A DNA stretch of 32,805 bases from Anaerovorax odorimutans (GTDB lineage: Bacteria; Bacillota; Clostridia; Peptostreptococcales; JAAYPU01): the NCBI GenBank assembly GCA_016841185.1, contig JAENZQ010000035.1, positions 1 to 32,805 of the forward strand, read 5' to 3'. The notes under the pieces were generated by a model, which saw nothing but the letters and a program-made list of their open reading frames with translations, was not told where the DNA came from and searched no databases. Shown in pieces: positions 13,923 to 24,770 of this stretch. Each line of letters begins with the position of its first letter. The stretch's first letter is position 1. The position numbers were made by a program, and so were the translations under genes.

Positions 13923-16715
13923 ATGTTTAATTTTAAAAGCATCAGAACAAAACTTATTATAATTTTCTTTCTATTGATTTTTCTTCCAATGGCTGCTTTG
14001 GGAATAACGATTTATACCATTACCTACCAATCTTTTGAAGATGTAACCGCATCATCGGCCGAAATGATCATGTCCAGTGCCGCCCGCGAAATGGAATCCC
14101 AGTTTGACCACATGAAAAATTATCTGCGAGTACTCAGCACCAATGATAATTTAGTTGAAAGCATTATTACCGGCGATCCGGTAGCGAAAGATAATGCTTA
14201 CAATCTTCTTTCTCAAGAGCAAAAAGGAAATTCCGACCTCATTGAGGGTTTGGTTACTACGGATACAAATGGAATAGCCGTCACCGATTCATCAGGAAAA
14301 GATTCGGCTATAGATTTACATGACCGACAATATGTTCAGGATGCACTTGCCGGAAAGGTTTCCGTGAGCAGCAATGTCCTGACATCTAAAATGTCAGGTG
14401 AAAATATTATTACGGTGGCAATGCCTTTGAAAAAGGATGATACAATCGTCGGTACGCTGGTTGGCGTTATGAAGTTCGAAAAGCTTATAGAATCTATAAA
14501 GGATATTACTATTGGACAAAAAGGGTATGCTTTTATGATTGATAATACCGGACTGATTATTTCACATCCGGTCAAAGAAAAGGTGCTTAGCGAAAATTTA
14601 AGTGAGGCCGGAGGCGAAGGGCTGAAAGAAGTTGTAGCCCATATGACGGCAGGTGAAACTGGATCGGGTATGTATACCTATGAAGGTGAAGAAAAATTTG
14701 TCAGCTATACGCCGGTGGGAAGTTTCAGCCTTGCTTTGGAAGATCCTAAAAGCGATTTCATGGCTACTGCAAATAAGATCGGACTGATCGTTGTTATTCT
14801 GGCCCTTGCTGCAATTGTTGTTGCAATGGGTATTGCATGGGTATTTTCAAGGAGAATGGTTAGAAACATACATAAGCTTCAGTCCTCTGCCGAAAAATTG
14901 GCAAAAGGCAATACGGATGAGGATATTCATATTGAATCTAAAGATGAATTCATGCTTCTTGGTGAGTCATTTAAATCTGTTGCGCTAAATATCAATCAGC
15001 TTATTTCTGAGATACAGATGATGACTCAGAACATTATTGAAGGTAATCTGAATGAGAGAGGAAACCCGGATGAATATGAGGGCGGCTATAAAGCGATTAT
15101 TGAGGGAATCAACGGAGTCATGGATACTATGGCTGCACATATTGATGCAATCCCGATGCCTTTGGCACTCTATGATAAGGAAATGAACATCAAATACGTT
15201 AATAAAGCCGGGACTTCGGCTGTAGGCAAAAGCTCCGAAGAGTTAAGAGGAAAAAATTGCGGCGATATTCTATGCACGGATGTGTGCCATAACGATAAAT
15301 GTCCGGGCAGAAAATCTCTGGCAGAAGGCATCGGATCATCGGCAGAAGCTAAGGTCGGGGAAAATGAAATGCAAATCTTTACGGTGCCGTTTAAAGATCC
15401 TGGCGGCAATATCAAGGGATTATTGGAAATCATTACCGATCAGACGGACATTAAAAAGGCCCAAAGAGAAGCCCGAAGACAGGCTGAGGTCATTGAGAGC
15501 CAGATGACGGTGGCTAAGAAACAGACGGAATATCAAAAGGGAGAAGTTCAGAAGCTTATAACAAATTTAGAGAAGCTTGCTAACGGATATTTGGATATCA
15601 GTACTTCTATCAGTGATTCGGATGAGGATACGGAAGAAATCGCTGAAAATTTCAGAAAGATCAATTCCAGTCTGGAAACCAGTACGAAGGCTATTAAATC
15701 CTATATAGACGAATTATCTGATATCCTTGGGAAGATAGCGGATAAAAACCTTTCAGTAGGGATCGACCGTGAATATATGGGTGATTTTGTTACCCTGAAG
15801 GATTCGATCAATAATATTATTTTGCAGTTGAATGACATATTGGCTGAGTTTAGCGCATCGGCCGAACAGGTAGAAACGGGTTCCTCTCAGGTGGCTTCGG
15901 CCAGTCAGAATCTGTCACAGGGTTCGTCGGAACAGGCGGGATCCGTTGAAGAAATCAGCGCCAGCATAACACAAGTGGCGGAACAAACAAAAGAAAACGC
16001 GGAAAAAGCTGCAGAAGCCAATGATTTATCGGAAAAAGCCAAAAAGGACGCTCAGGACGGCAACAGGCAAATGGAAGGAATGCTGGATGCTATGAATGAT
16101 ATTAAAGAGTCTTCACAGAGCATTTCAAATATCATAAAAGTTATAGATGAAATTGCCTTCCAGACCAATATACTTGCGTTGAATGCCGCAGTGGAAGCAG
16201 CCAGAGCCGGTGAGCACGGCAAAGGATTTGCCGTAGTAGCGGAAGAAGTCAGAAATCTTGCAGCACGAAGTGCAAAAGCTGCAAAAGAAACGACGGAGCT
16301 TATTGATAATTCCAATAATAAAGTGGAAGACGGGTATAGAATCGCCAATGAGACTGCCGGAGCTTTAGAACAGATTGTGGCCGGCATTGCCAATGCTGTT
16401 GAAATTGTAGGAGCCATTGCAGATGCTTCCAATGAACAGGCCAATGCTATCAATGAAATCAACCAGGGCATCGAGCAGATATCACAGGTGACTCAGAGCA
16501 ATACTGCCACAGCAGAAGAAAGTGCTTCGGCAAGCGAAGAGATGGCGGGACAAGCCCAGATGCTGAAAAATATGATTCAGGAATTTAAGTTGAAGGACAG
16601 CGGAAAATCATTTTCGGCAGATACATTCAGCAAAAACAGCACAAGGCTGCAGGCCCCGAAAGAGAATGAAAAGAAAGAGATTGATCTGGATGATGACAGC
16701 TTTGGAAAATATTAA
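13923..16715 (+). CDS. Methyl-accepting chemotaxis protein with dCache, HAMP and Cys-rich PAS
   Basis: A 930-residue membrane receptor. Membrane segment 1 is at about 10-32. A dCache-type ligand domain follows (about 40-280, with [12 protein letters not shown] and [16 protein letters not shown]). Membrane segment 2 is at 285-308, then HAMP (308-360). A PAS domain (about 402-512) carries four cysteines (446, 451, 455, 460), possibly a metal or redox site. A second HAMP-like linker (540-640) leads to the signalling domain, with hairpin tip [20 protein letters not shown] (743-762) and [15 protein letters not shown] (763-777). The ligand is unknown. cheW follows by 39 bp. There is no C-terminal CheR-binding pentapeptide. 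Confidence 0.95.
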   Translation: MFNFKSIRTKLIIIFFLLIFLPMAALGITIYTITYQSFEDVTASSAEMIMSSAAREMESQFDHMKNYLRVLSTNDNLVESIITGDPVAKDNAYNLLSQEQKGNSDLIEGLVTTDTNGIAVTDSSGKDSAIDLHDRQYVQDALAGKVSVSSNVLTSKMSGENIITVAMPLKKDDTIVGTLVGVMKFEKLIESIKDITIGQKGYAFMIDNTGLIISHPVKEKVLSENLSEAGGEGLKEVVAHMTAGETGSGMYTYEGEEKFVSYTPVGSFSLALEDPKSDFMATANKIGLIVVILALAAIVVAMGIAWVFSRRMVRNIHKLQSSAEKLAKGNTDEDIHIESKDEFMLLGESFKSVALNINQLISEIQMMTQNIIEGNLNERGNPDEYEGGYKAIIEGINGVMDTMAAHIDAIPMPLALYDKEMNIKYVNKAGTSAVGKSSEELRGKNCGDILCTDVCHNDKCPGRKSLAEGIGSSAEAKVGENEMQIFTVPFKDPGGNIKGLLEIITDQTDIKKAQREARRQAEVIESQMTVAKKQTEYQKGEVQKLITNLEKLANGYLDISTSISDSDEDTEEIAENFRKINSSLETSTKAIKSYIDELSDILGKIADKNLSVGIDREYMGDFVTLKDSINNIILQLNDILAEFSASAEQVETGSSQVASASQNLSQGSSEQAGSVEEISASITQVAEQTKENAEKAAEANDLSEKAKKDAQDGNRQMEGMLDAMNDIKESSQSISNIIKVIDEIAFQTNILALNAAVEAARAGEHGKGFAVVAEEVRNLAARSAKAAKETTELIDNSNNKVEDGYRIANETAGALEQIVAGIANAVEIVGAIADASNEQANAINEINQGIEQISQVTQSNTATAEESASASEEMAGQAQMLKNMIQEFKLKDSGKSFSADTFSKNSTRLQAPKENEKKEIDLDDDSFGKY

Positions 16716-16754
16716 AACATCCTACATTGAATTAATTTAAGCGAGGTGAAAAAA

Positions 16755-17201
16755 ATGAACCAACATTTGATCTTTTTGATAGAGAACGACTATTACGGGA
16801 TAGATATTGCTTCCGTTAGAGAAATAATTGGAATGCAGAAAATTACAGCCATGCCGGAGCAGCCGGACTATGTGAATGGCGTTATCAATTTAAGGGGTAA
16901 AATCATTCCTACTATTGATGTAAGAACACGTTTTTCAAAAGAAAAGGCGGAATACAACGACAGGACCTGTATTATTGTAGTCGATGTAAAAGAAACCATG
17001 GTGGGATTTATTGTTGACAGTGTGGATGAAGTTATGACTTTATCCGAAGATTGTGTTTCCCATCCGCCTGCATTTAATAAAGACTTCAAAGACAAGTATG
17101 TTAGAGGGATTGCTCAGGCAGAGGAGAAAATCATCATGCTTCTGGACAGTGGGCTGTTGCTTAATGATGAAGAATTGGACAGCGTCAGAGAAATTGCATA
17201 G
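16755..17201 (+). CDS. cheW: Chemotaxis coupling protein CheW
   Basis: A 148-residue SH3-like CheW that links receptors to the CheA kinase in cytoplasmic arrays. The family pattern is FLIENDYYGIDIASVREI near the start, then GVINLRGKIIPTIDVRTRF and IVDSVDEVMTLSEDCV. I use ATG at 16755, 6 bases after GAGGTG; an in-frame GTG at 16746 overlaps that ribosome site. It is 39 bp behind the receptor and probably cotranscribed. No cheA is in the window, so the pair may serve a kinase encoded elsewhere. Confidence 0.95.
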   Translation: MNQHLIFLIENDYYGIDIASVREIIGMQKITAMPEQPDYVNGVINLRGKIIPTIDVRTRFSKEKAEYNDRTCIIVVDVKETMVGFIVDSVDEVMTLSEDCVSHPPAFNKDFKDKYVRGIAQAEEKIIMLLDSGLLLNDEELDSVREIA

Positions 17202-17220
17202 ATCATAGTATATTAATGAA

Positions 17221-17275
17221 TTAAAATACACCAATGGTGATCATTGGTGTATTTTAATTTATCTTTATTTATTTT
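17221..17275. terminator. Bidirectional terminator between cheW and the minus-strand genes
   Basis: A perfect 16-bp stem, TTAAAATACACCAATG (17221-17236) with its complement (17242-17257), loop GTGAT. T-rich flanks lie on the right for the plus strand; the left side is usable for the minus strand. Confidence 0.9.
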
Positions 17276-17293
17276 TCATACTACGAGAAAAGA

Positions 17294-17548
17294 TTATCGG
17301 TATGGGCAAAAAGGCCTGGTTCCGGGGCCGTATCCCGGTCTCGGGCCATACCCCCGGCCAGGGTTGAACCAGGGTCCGAGGCCTGGACGAAAACCGGGGC
17401 CAGGCCGAAAGCCGGGTCTAAACCAAGGCCCATAGCCGGGGCCGAACCCGGGGCCAGGAAATCTATCCCAGTCATCTCTATCGTCATCCCAATCCCAGTC
17501 CGGATCTCTATAGGGTCTTCTATATAAATCATCATCATAAGGACACAT
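17294..17548 (-). CDS. Small Asp-rich, Gly/Pro/Arg-rich protein (coat-like)
   Basis: I do not recognise the family. The 84-residue protein has an acidic head (CPYDDD at 2-7, WDWDDDRDDWDR at 18-29) and a low-complexity tail of GPGF/RPG units from 30 to 80, with GPWF twice (40-43 and 58-61). CPY motifs stand at both ends (2-4 and 81-83). The region is far more GC-rich than the rest of the window. The start is supported by AAAGGTG upstream and a sigma-E-like promoter 33 bp away, suggesting spore-coat or surface use. The GC-rich tract also opens frames on both strands; this one has the ribosome site. Confidence 0.65.
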   Translation of the reverse strand: MCPYDDDLYRRPYRDPDWDWDDDRDDWDRFPGPGFGPGYGPWFRPGFRPGPGFRPGLGPWFNPGRGYGPRPGYGPGTRPFCPYR

Positions 17549-17580
17549 TATTATCTCACACCTTTTTTTAGTTATATAAC

Positions 17581-17607
17581 ATATTATGCTTATAAAAGCT
17601 TAATATG
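17581..17607 (-). promoter_or_regulatory. Sigma-E-like promoter of the small Gly/Pro protein
   Basis: On the minus strand CATATT (17607-17602), 13 bp, then CATAATAT (17588-17581), close to sigma-E elements (ATATT and CATACAAT). It lies within an imperfect hairpin (17579-17608). The expected start is about 27 bases before the gene. Confidence 0.45.
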
Positions 17608-17659
17608 TGCCTATCAGATGGATTTATCATTATAGCGGAATAAACGGGCAAATAAAAAG

Positions 17660-19492
17660 TCATCGTAAATTATAAATATCGGAAAATTCTATATTGATTT
17701 TTTCAATATTATTGTACTCCTTAGGTTCGTCCTTTAATACAATTTCTTCCTCGGATACTTTCTTTGAGGGGATTTCGATGATAAATTCAGTTCCCTTTCC
17801 AAATTTGCTTTTCACATTTATTATACCATCATGTAATTCTACCAAAGATTTAACCAGTGAAAGGCCGATGCCGCTTCCTTCATTGACTTTGTTTAATTTT
17901 TTATCCGCTTGCCTGAATCGGTCAAAAATAAGAGCGCACTTTTCTTCCGGAATACCTTTGCCGGTGTCTTTGACAGATATCAATACTACGGCTTGTTTCT
18001 CCTTTATTTTGACTTTTATCGTGCCCCCCGGGTTTGTGAATTTAATGGCATTGGATAAAAGATTTAAAATGATTCGTTCAATACTGTCTAAATCACAGGC
18101 AATTATTTTTTCTTCTACATTTGTGTCAAAAATAAGTTCAATCCCCTTATTTTTTATATAGTCCGATACCGATAAAGTGATGTTTTCTACCACGCTTATG
18201 ATATCATGATTTTGAAGTTTGATTTCGAAAAAACCGGAATCGATTTTAGTAATATCGATCATGTTGTTAATCAGCCTGAGCTGCCTGTAACAATTTTGTC
18301 TCATGATACCATAGAGCTTGGTGAGATTCTTTTTTTCATGACCGGTATCGCTTTCCAAAAGCTGCAGAGTGCTCATGATAACGTTTAAAGGGGTTCGAAG
18401 CTCATGGGAAAGATTACTGAAAAAAACATTTTTAAGTTCATCTATAGCAAGGGTTTCGCTTATGAGTTTTTTCTGTTTTTCATTATCCAGCCGTAGTTCC
18501 ATTTCTATTTTTTGCGGAGTTACATCTCTGATGATGAGAAGTTGGGAATCTTTCTCTTCAAAAGAAAAAGGCATTGATGTAATATCCACATAAATTTTGG
18601 AGCCGTCCGGACGGATGATTTCGGTTTCCTCATTTGGATTAGCCGGATTAAAGTATAATAACTCATCGATTGACTTCCCTATTAGAGATTCCATACTTTC
18701 CATCTGAAATAAATTGAGCCCTGCCGTATTAGAAAAAAGTATTTTGCCTTGATAGATAATGATGATCGTAAAAGGAGAGAGCTCTATAAGTTTTTTAAGT
18801 TCTTTATTGGTACCGTGTATTCTTTCATTGGCCAACAGAGGATGACCTGTATATTGTAATATTATTTCCGGCATGTCTTTAGGGGCAGAAATGAAATCGC
18901 AGATATGTGCTGAAATAACGCTGTTGGGCATACTGTTGAATTTTGCAGTCCCGGCATCCTGGGCCAGAATAACGCCTCCGGATTCTTTTATGGCTCGGCA
19001 TCCCAAAGTGCCGTCGCTGCCTGTACCTGACAATATGATGCCAATGGCCTTTTTATGTGCGTCTTCAGCAAGAGATTTAAAAAAGGAATTAATTAAAAAG
19101 CTGGGTTTTTTTAAGGATTGATGTTCTTTCAGATACAGACGATTTTTTGAAATTGTAACAGTATATTTAGGAAGATTCAGATAAATACATCCCGGTTCAA
19201 CGGGCATGCCGTTTTGTATCTTGAAGATTTTCATTTTGGTAATCTGGGACAAAATATCCTGTGTAAAGCTGTTATAATCGGGAGATAAATGATGAATTAC
19301 TATAAAAACCATATTATTATCGGGAGGCATATTTTTGAAAAAATCTTTCAGTGCATCAAGACCTCCGGCAGAAGTACCGATTCCAACAATAAATGAATCC
19401 TTGTTGTTTTTATTTGAGATATTTTTTTTATATTCTGGTTCTATGTGAATACAGGAATTATTATTAGGGAAATTGCTTTTTCTCATCATCAT
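17660..19492 (-). CDS. CheB methylesterase-PAS-histidine kinase fusion
   Basis: A 610-residue cytoplasmic protein. Residues 33-215 are a CheB catalytic domain with Ser41 in GTSAGG, His68 in IHHLSP and Asp160 in SGTGSDGT as triad. A PAS domain follows (about 235-335). A histidine kinase occupies 345-575: His363 in SHELRTP, N box NLLSNAIKFT (477-486), DTGKGI (509-514) and GSGIGLSL (539-546). The usual CheB receiver and the CheR domain of common fusions are absent. It may demethylate receptors under kinase or PAS control. It is divergent from yifB and convergent with the receptor-cheW unit. Start: ATG at 19492 after AGGAG. Confidence 0.9.
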   Translation of the reverse strand: MMMRKSNFPNNNSCIHIEPEYKKNISNKNNKDSFIVGIGTSAGGLDALKDFFKNMPPDNNMVFIVIHHLSPDYNSFTQDILSQITKMKIFKIQNGMPVEPGCIYLNLPKYTVTISKNRLYLKEHQSLKKPSFLINSFFKSLAEDAHKKAIGIILSGTGSDGTLGCRAIKESGGVILAQDAGTAKFNSMPNSVISAHICDFISAPKDMPEIILQYTGHPLLANERIHGTNKELKKLIELSPFTIIIIYQGKILFSNTAGLNLFQMESMESLIGKSIDELLYFNPANPNEETEIIRPDGSKIYVDITSMPFSFEEKDSQLLIIRDVTPQKIEMELRLDNEKQKKLISETLAIDELKNVFFSNLSHELRTPLNVIMSTLQLLESDTGHEKKNLTKLYGIMRQNCYRQLRLINNMIDITKIDSGFFEIKLQNHDIISVVENITLSVSDYIKNKGIELIFDTNVEEKIIACDLDSIERIILNLLSNAIKFTNPGGTIKVKIKEKQAVVLISVKDTGKGIPEEKCALIFDRFRQADKKLNKVNEGSGIGLSLVKSLVELHDGIINVKSKFGKGTEFIIEIPSKKVSEEEIVLKDEPKEYNNIEKINIEFSDIYNLR

Positions 19493-19935
19493 TAATCACT
19501 CCTATAGTTGAAATAATGTTTCTGTAAAAAAAGACTCTGGAGAAATGTAGCAATTAGCATTCTTTTCCATATAAATGATACTCTGAAAAGTGACATAATG
19601 CAATCTATTATGACAGGGATAAATAGGTTTATAATTGGCTATCTGAAGCTGAACTGCCTGAAATCTTAATAATCACGCATTATTAAATTATTGCAAAATA
19701 CTTTTATATTTTGTAAAAATGTAAATAATTTGTAATATTTTTGCAGGAAATTCTGATAAAATAGCGAATAGTAAGTAATAGGTGAGCAGTGGTCAAGAGT
19801 AAAAAAGATAAGAGAATAATAAATAATAGATAAGAGATTGGTGAATTTTGTTACCAAAATTTTTATTTTAAAACTCATACTCATACTTTTACTTTATAAA
19901 TCTTAAATCATAAATCTTGACTGGGGGTATTTATT
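19493..19935. repeat. Gene-free spacer with heptamer tracts between the CheB-kinase and yifB
   Basis: It has GATAAGA-type units at 19806-19839 and three tandem heptamers (ATAAATC, TTAAATC, ATAAATC) at 19896-19916, just before yifB. A weak CodY-like sequence (11 of 15) is at 19577-19591. A promoter is possible at TGATAAAAT (19754-19762) but not convincing. Confidence 0.55.
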
Positions 19936-21471
19936 TTGTATGCAAGAGTAATAAGCTGTTCTTTAAAAGGAATAGAATCGGAAGTCACTATAGTGGAAGT
20001 GGATCTATCCAATGCCATACCTGCTTTTCATATTGTAGGGCTCCCTGATGTAGAAGTAAGGGAGTCAAAGGAGCGGGTACGTTCAGCTATTATCAATACC
20101 GGTTTCAGATTTCCTTCAAAGAGGATTACCATCAATTTATCACCTGCTCACACAAAAAAAGAAGGAACGCATTTTGACCTGCCTATGGCTGTGGGGATTA
20201 TGTCTGCTTTGGAGTATATCAAAGGATCATGTGTTCAGGAGTATGCAGTTATCGGGGAATTGTCTCTGGACGGAAAAATCAATGGAATTAACGGAGCACT
20301 TCCTTTAATTATAGGCCTCAGAAATCAGGGGAAAAAGAAGGTCATACTGCCAAGATCCAATGCAGCAGAAGTTTCTATTATAGATGATCTGGTACTTTAT
20401 CCTTTTGATCATTTGAAAGAAGTGGTGGATTTTTTTAAGGCTCCTGATTCAATAAAACCTTTTGAAAAAAAAGAGATTGTAAAAAGTATTATAAAGGAAG
20501 AAAAAAAAGAAGATTTTTCTGAAGTCGCGGGTCAGGATTCCGTAAAAAGAGCCTTGCAAATTGCCGCTGCCGGTGCCCATAATGTCATGATGATCGGTCC
20601 GCCCGGAGCCGGAAAGACCATGTTAGCCAGGAGAATCCCGGGGATTTTGCCGGAAATGAGTTATGAAGAAAAACTTGAAATCACTAAAATATACAGTGTT
20701 GCAGGGAAGCTATCAGAGAAGAAAACACTTATTGCCGAAAGACCTTTCAGAGCACCTCACCACACCATATCACCAGTAGCGATGGTGGGAGGCGGACGTA
20801 TTCCCAAGCCCGGAGAAGTATCGTTAGCACATTATGGTGTTTTATTTTTGGATGAGCTTCCTGAATTCAACAGAAATGTCATTGAGATGCTCAGGCAGCC
20901 TATGGAAGATGAGGTGGTGAGTATTTCAAGAGTCAATGCATCCTTCACATTTCCATCCAAATTTATTTTTGCGGCGAGTATGAATCCATGTCCCTGTGGG
21001 TATTATGGTGACCCTACTCATGAATGTACGTGCAGTATCGGACAGATTACCAAATATATGGCTAAGATTTCAGGGCCGCTTATGGACAGGATCGATATGC
21101 ATATTGAAGTTTTTCCTGTTAAATATGAAGCTTTATCTTCTGATACACCTTTTAAAAGTTCTTATGAGATGCGAAAAGAGGTGGAAAATGCGAGAAGGCT
21201 TCAGATAGAAAGGTATAAAAATGATAAGATTTTGTACAACTCTCAGCTCCGGCCGGCCCAAGTAAAAAAGTATTGCAAACTGGAGGCTAAAAGTATGCTG
21301 CTTCTGGAATCGGCATTTAAAAAAATGTCATTAAGTGCCAGAGCCTATAACAGGATTATAAAACTGAGCAGAACAATTGCGGACTTAAACCAATCGGAAG
21401 CTATCAAATCGGAACACGTAGCGGAGGCCATTCAGTACAGAAGCCTAGATAAGAAATTCAGAGGATTATAA
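19936..21471 (+). CDS. yifB: YifB/ComM-family Mg-chelatase-like ATPase
   Basis: A 511-residue AAA+ protein. The N-terminal LonB-like domain (about 1-175) begins YARVISCSLKGIESEVTIVE. Walker A is GPPGAGKT (221-228), Walker B is LFLDEL (303-308), and a CPCG...CTC cysteine set (352, 354, 364, 366) is typical. ComM helicases in naturally transformable bacteria extend branch migration during integration; the function in Clostridia is not established. Neighbouring dprA fits a DNA-uptake theme. The start is TTG at 19936, 6 bases after GGGGGTA; no in-frame ATG fits as well. Confidence 0.93.
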   Translation: MYARVISCSLKGIESEVTIVEVDLSNAIPAFHIVGLPDVEVRESKERVRSAIINTGFRFPSKRITINLSPAHTKKEGTHFDLPMAVGIMSALEYIKGSCVQEYAVIGELSLDGKINGINGALPLIIGLRNQGKKKVILPRSNAAEVSIIDDLVLYPFDHLKEVVDFFKAPDSIKPFEKKEIVKSIIKEEKKEDFSEVAGQDSVKRALQIAAAGAHNVMMIGPPGAGKTMLARRIPGILPEMSYEEKLEITKIYSVAGKLSEKKTLIAERPFRAPHHTISPVAMVGGGRIPKPGEVSLAHYGVLFLDELPEFNRNVIEMLRQPMEDEVVSISRVNASFTFPSKFIFAASMNPCPCGYYGDPTHECTCSIGQITKYMAKISGPLMDRIDMHIEVFPVKYEALSSDTPFKSSYEMRKEVENARRLQIERYKNDKILYNSQLRPAQVKKYCKLEAKSMLLLESAFKKMSLSARAYNRIIKLSRTIADLNQSEAIKSEHVAEAIQYRSLDKKFRGL

Positions 21472-21562
21472 GAGTAAAGCGAGGTTATTAAATGAAGTAA
21501 GCCCCATCAGTGAGAGCTTCAGACGCTCCTATTAATATTGAAAGAATAATAAGGGAGGAAAA

Positions 21563-22633
21563 ATGGATACCGTAGTATTTGATATCTGGTTGAAAGAATT
21601 ACCACATTTGAGTTCACAAATGAAGATTCATCTGGTAAAGTGTATGGGAGACAGTGAAAAAGTATTCCATGCATCAAAAAGAGATCTGGGCGACGTAGAA
21701 GGTATAAATCAAGATACGTTAAATAATATATTATTAAATAAAGATTTGTATAATGCAAAAAATATTTACGATACTATGAAAGAAGAGGAAATAAAGAGTG
21801 TTTCCTATTTCAGCGAGTATTATCCCGAAATTTTAAAAGAGATATATGATCCGCCTTTTTTATTTTATATAAAGGGGAAATTAACGAAAACCGATAAAGA
21901 TGCTATTGCTATTGTCGGAGCAAGAAAAGCTACTTCCTATGGGAAATGGGCAGCGTATAATATTGCATGCAGACTGGCCGAGTACAATAAAACTATTATC
22001 AGCGGAATGGCATTCGGTGCCGATACTTTTGCACATCGGGGTGCATTGGACGGTAAAGGAAGGACCATTGCCATACTGGCATGCGGAGTTGATATTTGTT
22101 ATCCTAAAAGTAATGATAAACTTATGAAAAGAATCATAGAAAATGGCAGTGTTATTTCGGAGCAAGCACCCGGGACACGGCCTTTACCCCGATATTTTCC
22201 GGCAAGAAACAGAATTATCAGCGGATTATCAAAGGCTGTGGTGGTAGTGGAAGCAGGTCTTAAAAGCGGCTCCCTTATTACCGCAGATTATGCAATAGAG
22301 CAGGGAAGGGATGTTTATGCTGTTCCGGGTAATATCGAAAGTATTTACAGTAAAGGGACCAATAAACTGATAATGGAAGGGGCTGTTCCTATTATCGGTA
22401 TAGAGGAATTTATACAAGAATTAAATTTGGGAGGAGAATCGCCTTCAGAAATATCCCTGAGTATGTATGAGAAAGATTTGATAAATATTGTTCGAAAGCA
22501 TCAGCCGGTCAGTATTGATGTACTATTATATAAATTGGACTCAACGCCTTCAGAAATCAATGCATTATTGACAGTTCTGGAGATAAAAGGAATGATTGAG
22601 ATGATGCCCGGCAAAATAATTATTGCAAAATAA
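21563..22633 (+). CDS. dprA: DNA-processing protein DprA
   Basis: A 356-residue DNA-binding protein that loads RecA on incoming single strands during transformation. The Rossmann-like core holds GARKATSYG (119-127), SGMAFGADTFAHR (147-159), FPARNRIISGLS (212-223) and SGSLITA (235-241). A C-terminal winged-helix (from about 300) completes the protein. Ribosome site AGGGAGG precedes the ATG. It follows yifB by 91 bp and precedes topA, as in Bacillus. Confidence 0.96.
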   Translation: MDTVVFDIWLKELPHLSSQMKIHLVKCMGDSEKVFHASKRDLGDVEGINQDTLNNILLNKDLYNAKNIYDTMKEEEIKSVSYFSEYYPEILKEIYDPPFLFYIKGKLTKTDKDAIAIVGARKATSYGKWAAYNIACRLAEYNKTIISGMAFGADTFAHRGALDGKGRTIAILACGVDICYPKSNDKLMKRIIENGSVISEQAPGTRPLPRYFPARNRIISGLSKAVVVVEAGLKSGSLITADYAIEQGRDVYAVPGNIESIYSKGTNKLIMEGAVPIIGIEEFIQELNLGGESPSEISLSMYEKDLINIVRKHQPVSIDVLLYKLDSTPSEINALLTVLEIKGMIEMMPGKIIIAK

Positions 22634-22696
22634 ATCTTTAATGCATATAATCAAAAAAGCAGTTGTTGGAATAATAAGAAATTATGGGGTGAAGTA

Positions 22697-24766
22697 ATGG
22701 CACGAAAATCTTTAGTAATTGTCGAATCACCGGCAAAGGCAAAAACCATCGGGAAATTTTTAGGAAACAGATATAAGGTCGTCGCCTCTGTGGGTCATGT
22801 CCGGGATCTTCCTAAGAGTAAAATGGGGATAGATATAGACAATAATTTTAATCCGCAGTACATTAATATCAGAGGAAAAGGCGATGTTATAAAAGAGCTG
22901 AAAAAAGAAGCCAAGAAAGCAGGTAAAGTTTTACTTGCAACAGACCCTGACAGAGAAGGGGAAGCCATTTCTTGGCATATTGCATATCTGTTAGGTATTG
23001 ATGAAAATGAAAAATGTAGGATAGAGTTCCATGAAATCACCAAAAATGCAATTGCAAATGCTATCAGATCGGCAAGGCCGATACATATGGGACTTGTGGA
23101 TGCCCAACAGGCTCGGAGGGTATTGGATCGATTGGTGGGGTACAGTATAAGCCCCCTGCTATGGAAAAAAATCAAGAGAGGGTTAAGTGCCGGCAGAGTA
23201 CAATCCGCTGCTTTAAAAATCATATGTGATAAAGAAAAAGAAATCCAGAACTTTATACCTAAAGAGTATTGGGTCATTACTGCTTTATTGTCTAAGAAAA
23301 AAAATAATAAGTCTTTTGAAGCAAAATTAAGCGATTATAATGGCAAAAAAATTACAATTCATAATAAAGAGGAAGCAGATGCGGTTTTAGCAGCACTTGA
23401 TTCAAAAAATTACAAAGTGGTAAAGATGGAGACAAAGGAGAAAATCAAAAAACCGCAACCGCCTTTTACAACGAGCTCTTTACAGCAGGAAGCATCCAAT
23501 CGATTGGGTTTTTCAGGAAAAAGAACGATGATGGCTGCTCAGCAGCTTTATGAAGGTATTGACATTAAAGGAGAAGGTACAGTCGGATTGATCACATATA
23601 TAAGAACAGACTCTATAAGGATTTCCGATGATGCCAAAAAAGCAGTAAAACAATATATAGAGGAAAAATATTCCTCAGATTATGTTGGAAACCATGTTTA
23701 TTCAAATAAGAAGAAAGATATTCAAGATGCCCATGAGGCCATAAGGCCCACATCTGTAACCATGCATCCTGATGATATAAAGGACTCTTTGAGTAGAGAC
23801 CAGTATAAATTGTATAAACTGATTTGGGAAAGGTATACTGCAAGTCAGATGAGCAGTGCCGTTTATGATAGTAATACGGTGGAGATACTAAACAATGGAT
23901 ATCTCTTCAAGGCTTCCGGTTCACAGTTAAAATTTGAAGGTTTCCTTAAAGTATATTCATTTATGGAAGCTTCAGATAAAATGATTCCCGCAATGAATGA
24001 AGGAGATTTGCTTTACTGTTCGGATGTTACTTCCGAACAACGCTTTACACAACCCCCTTCCAGATTTACTGAAGCAAGTCTTGTAAAAGAATTAGAGGAT
24101 AAAAATATAGGACGGCCCAGCACATATGTCCCTATTATAACAACTTTGCTGACTCGGAAATATATTAAAAGAGATAAGAAGACATTATTCCCAACAGAAT
24201 TAGGATTTATTGTAACGGGTTTAATGGAGAATTATTTTAAAAATATTGTAGACATTGGATTTACTGCAGATATGGAAGAGAAGCTTGATGATGTCGAAGA
24301 AAAGGCAGTTGAATGGAAAAAAGTTGTAGGGGATTTTTATTCCACTTTTAGGAAAGAACTGAAAGAAGCGGACGAAGAAATTAGAAGAATAGAAATACAG
24401 GATGAGTTAACGGATGAAAAATGCGAATTATGCGGTAAACCAATGGCCATAAAACAAGGACGGTTTGGTGAATTTTTAGCTTGTTCAGGATATCCTGAAT
24501 GCAAAAATACAAAGCCGATTATTTTAAAAACAGGGGTAACATGTCCCGAATGCGGTAATGAACTTATTGAGAGAAGAAGCAGAAAAGGAAGGATATTCTA
24601 TGGTTGCAGCGGCTATCCTGAATGTCGGTTTACTTTATGGAATAAGCCTGTTGACAAAAAATGCCCTGAGTGCGGATCTCTCATGGTGGAGAAAAAAACT
24701 AAAAAGACAGATTATCAGTGTTCAAATAAGGCTTGTAATTATAAAGAGAAAGTAACGGAGGAATGA
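22697..24766 (+). CDS. topA: DNA topoisomerase I
   Basis: A 689-residue type IA enzyme that relaxes negative supercoils. The Toprim domain holds [12 protein letters not shown] (9-20) and DPDREGEA (83-90). The catalytic Tyr301 is in ITYIRTDS. The C-terminus carries three zinc ribbons, each with four cysteines, starting [16 protein letters not shown] and CPECGSLM; the first two also have CSGYPEC. The gene ends 4 bp before the hslV ATG. Bacillus has trmFO and xerC between these genes; both are missing here. Confidence 0.98.
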   Translation: MARKSLVIVESPAKAKTIGKFLGNRYKVVASVGHVRDLPKSKMGIDIDNNFNPQYINIRGKGDVIKELKKEAKKAGKVLLATDPDREGEAISWHIAYLLGIDENEKCRIEFHEITKNAIANAIRSARPIHMGLVDAQQARRVLDRLVGYSISPLLWKKIKRGLSAGRVQSAALKIICDKEKEIQNFIPKEYWVITALLSKKKNNKSFEAKLSDYNGKKITIHNKEEADAVLAALDSKNYKVVKMETKEKIKKPQPPFTTSSLQQEASNRLGFSGKRTMMAAQQLYEGIDIKGEGTVGLITYIRTDSIRISDDAKKAVKQYIEEKYSSDYVGNHVYSNKKKDIQDAHEAIRPTSVTMHPDDIKDSLSRDQYKLYKLIWERYTASQMSSAVYDSNTVEILNNGYLFKASGSQLKFEGFLKVYSFMEASDKMIPAMNEGDLLYCSDVTSEQRFTQPPSRFTEASLVKELEDKNIGRPSTYVPIITTLLTRKYIKRDKKTLFPTELGFIVTGLMENYFKNIVDIGFTADMEEKLDDVEEKAVEWKKVVGDFYSTFRKELKEADEEIRRIEIQDELTDEKCELCGKPMAIKQGRFGEFLACSGYPECKNTKPIILKTGVTCPECGNELIERRSRKGRIFYGCSGYPECRFTLWNKPVDKKCPECGSLMVEKKTKKTDYQCSNKACNYKEKVTEE

Positions 24767-24770
24767 ATTG

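Noticed and set aside
17244-17435. Plus-strand ORF through the GC-rich region opposite the small Gly/Pro protein
   Set aside because: It starts in the cheW terminator, has no ribosome site, and its Gly/Pro content mirrors the GC-rich opposite strand.
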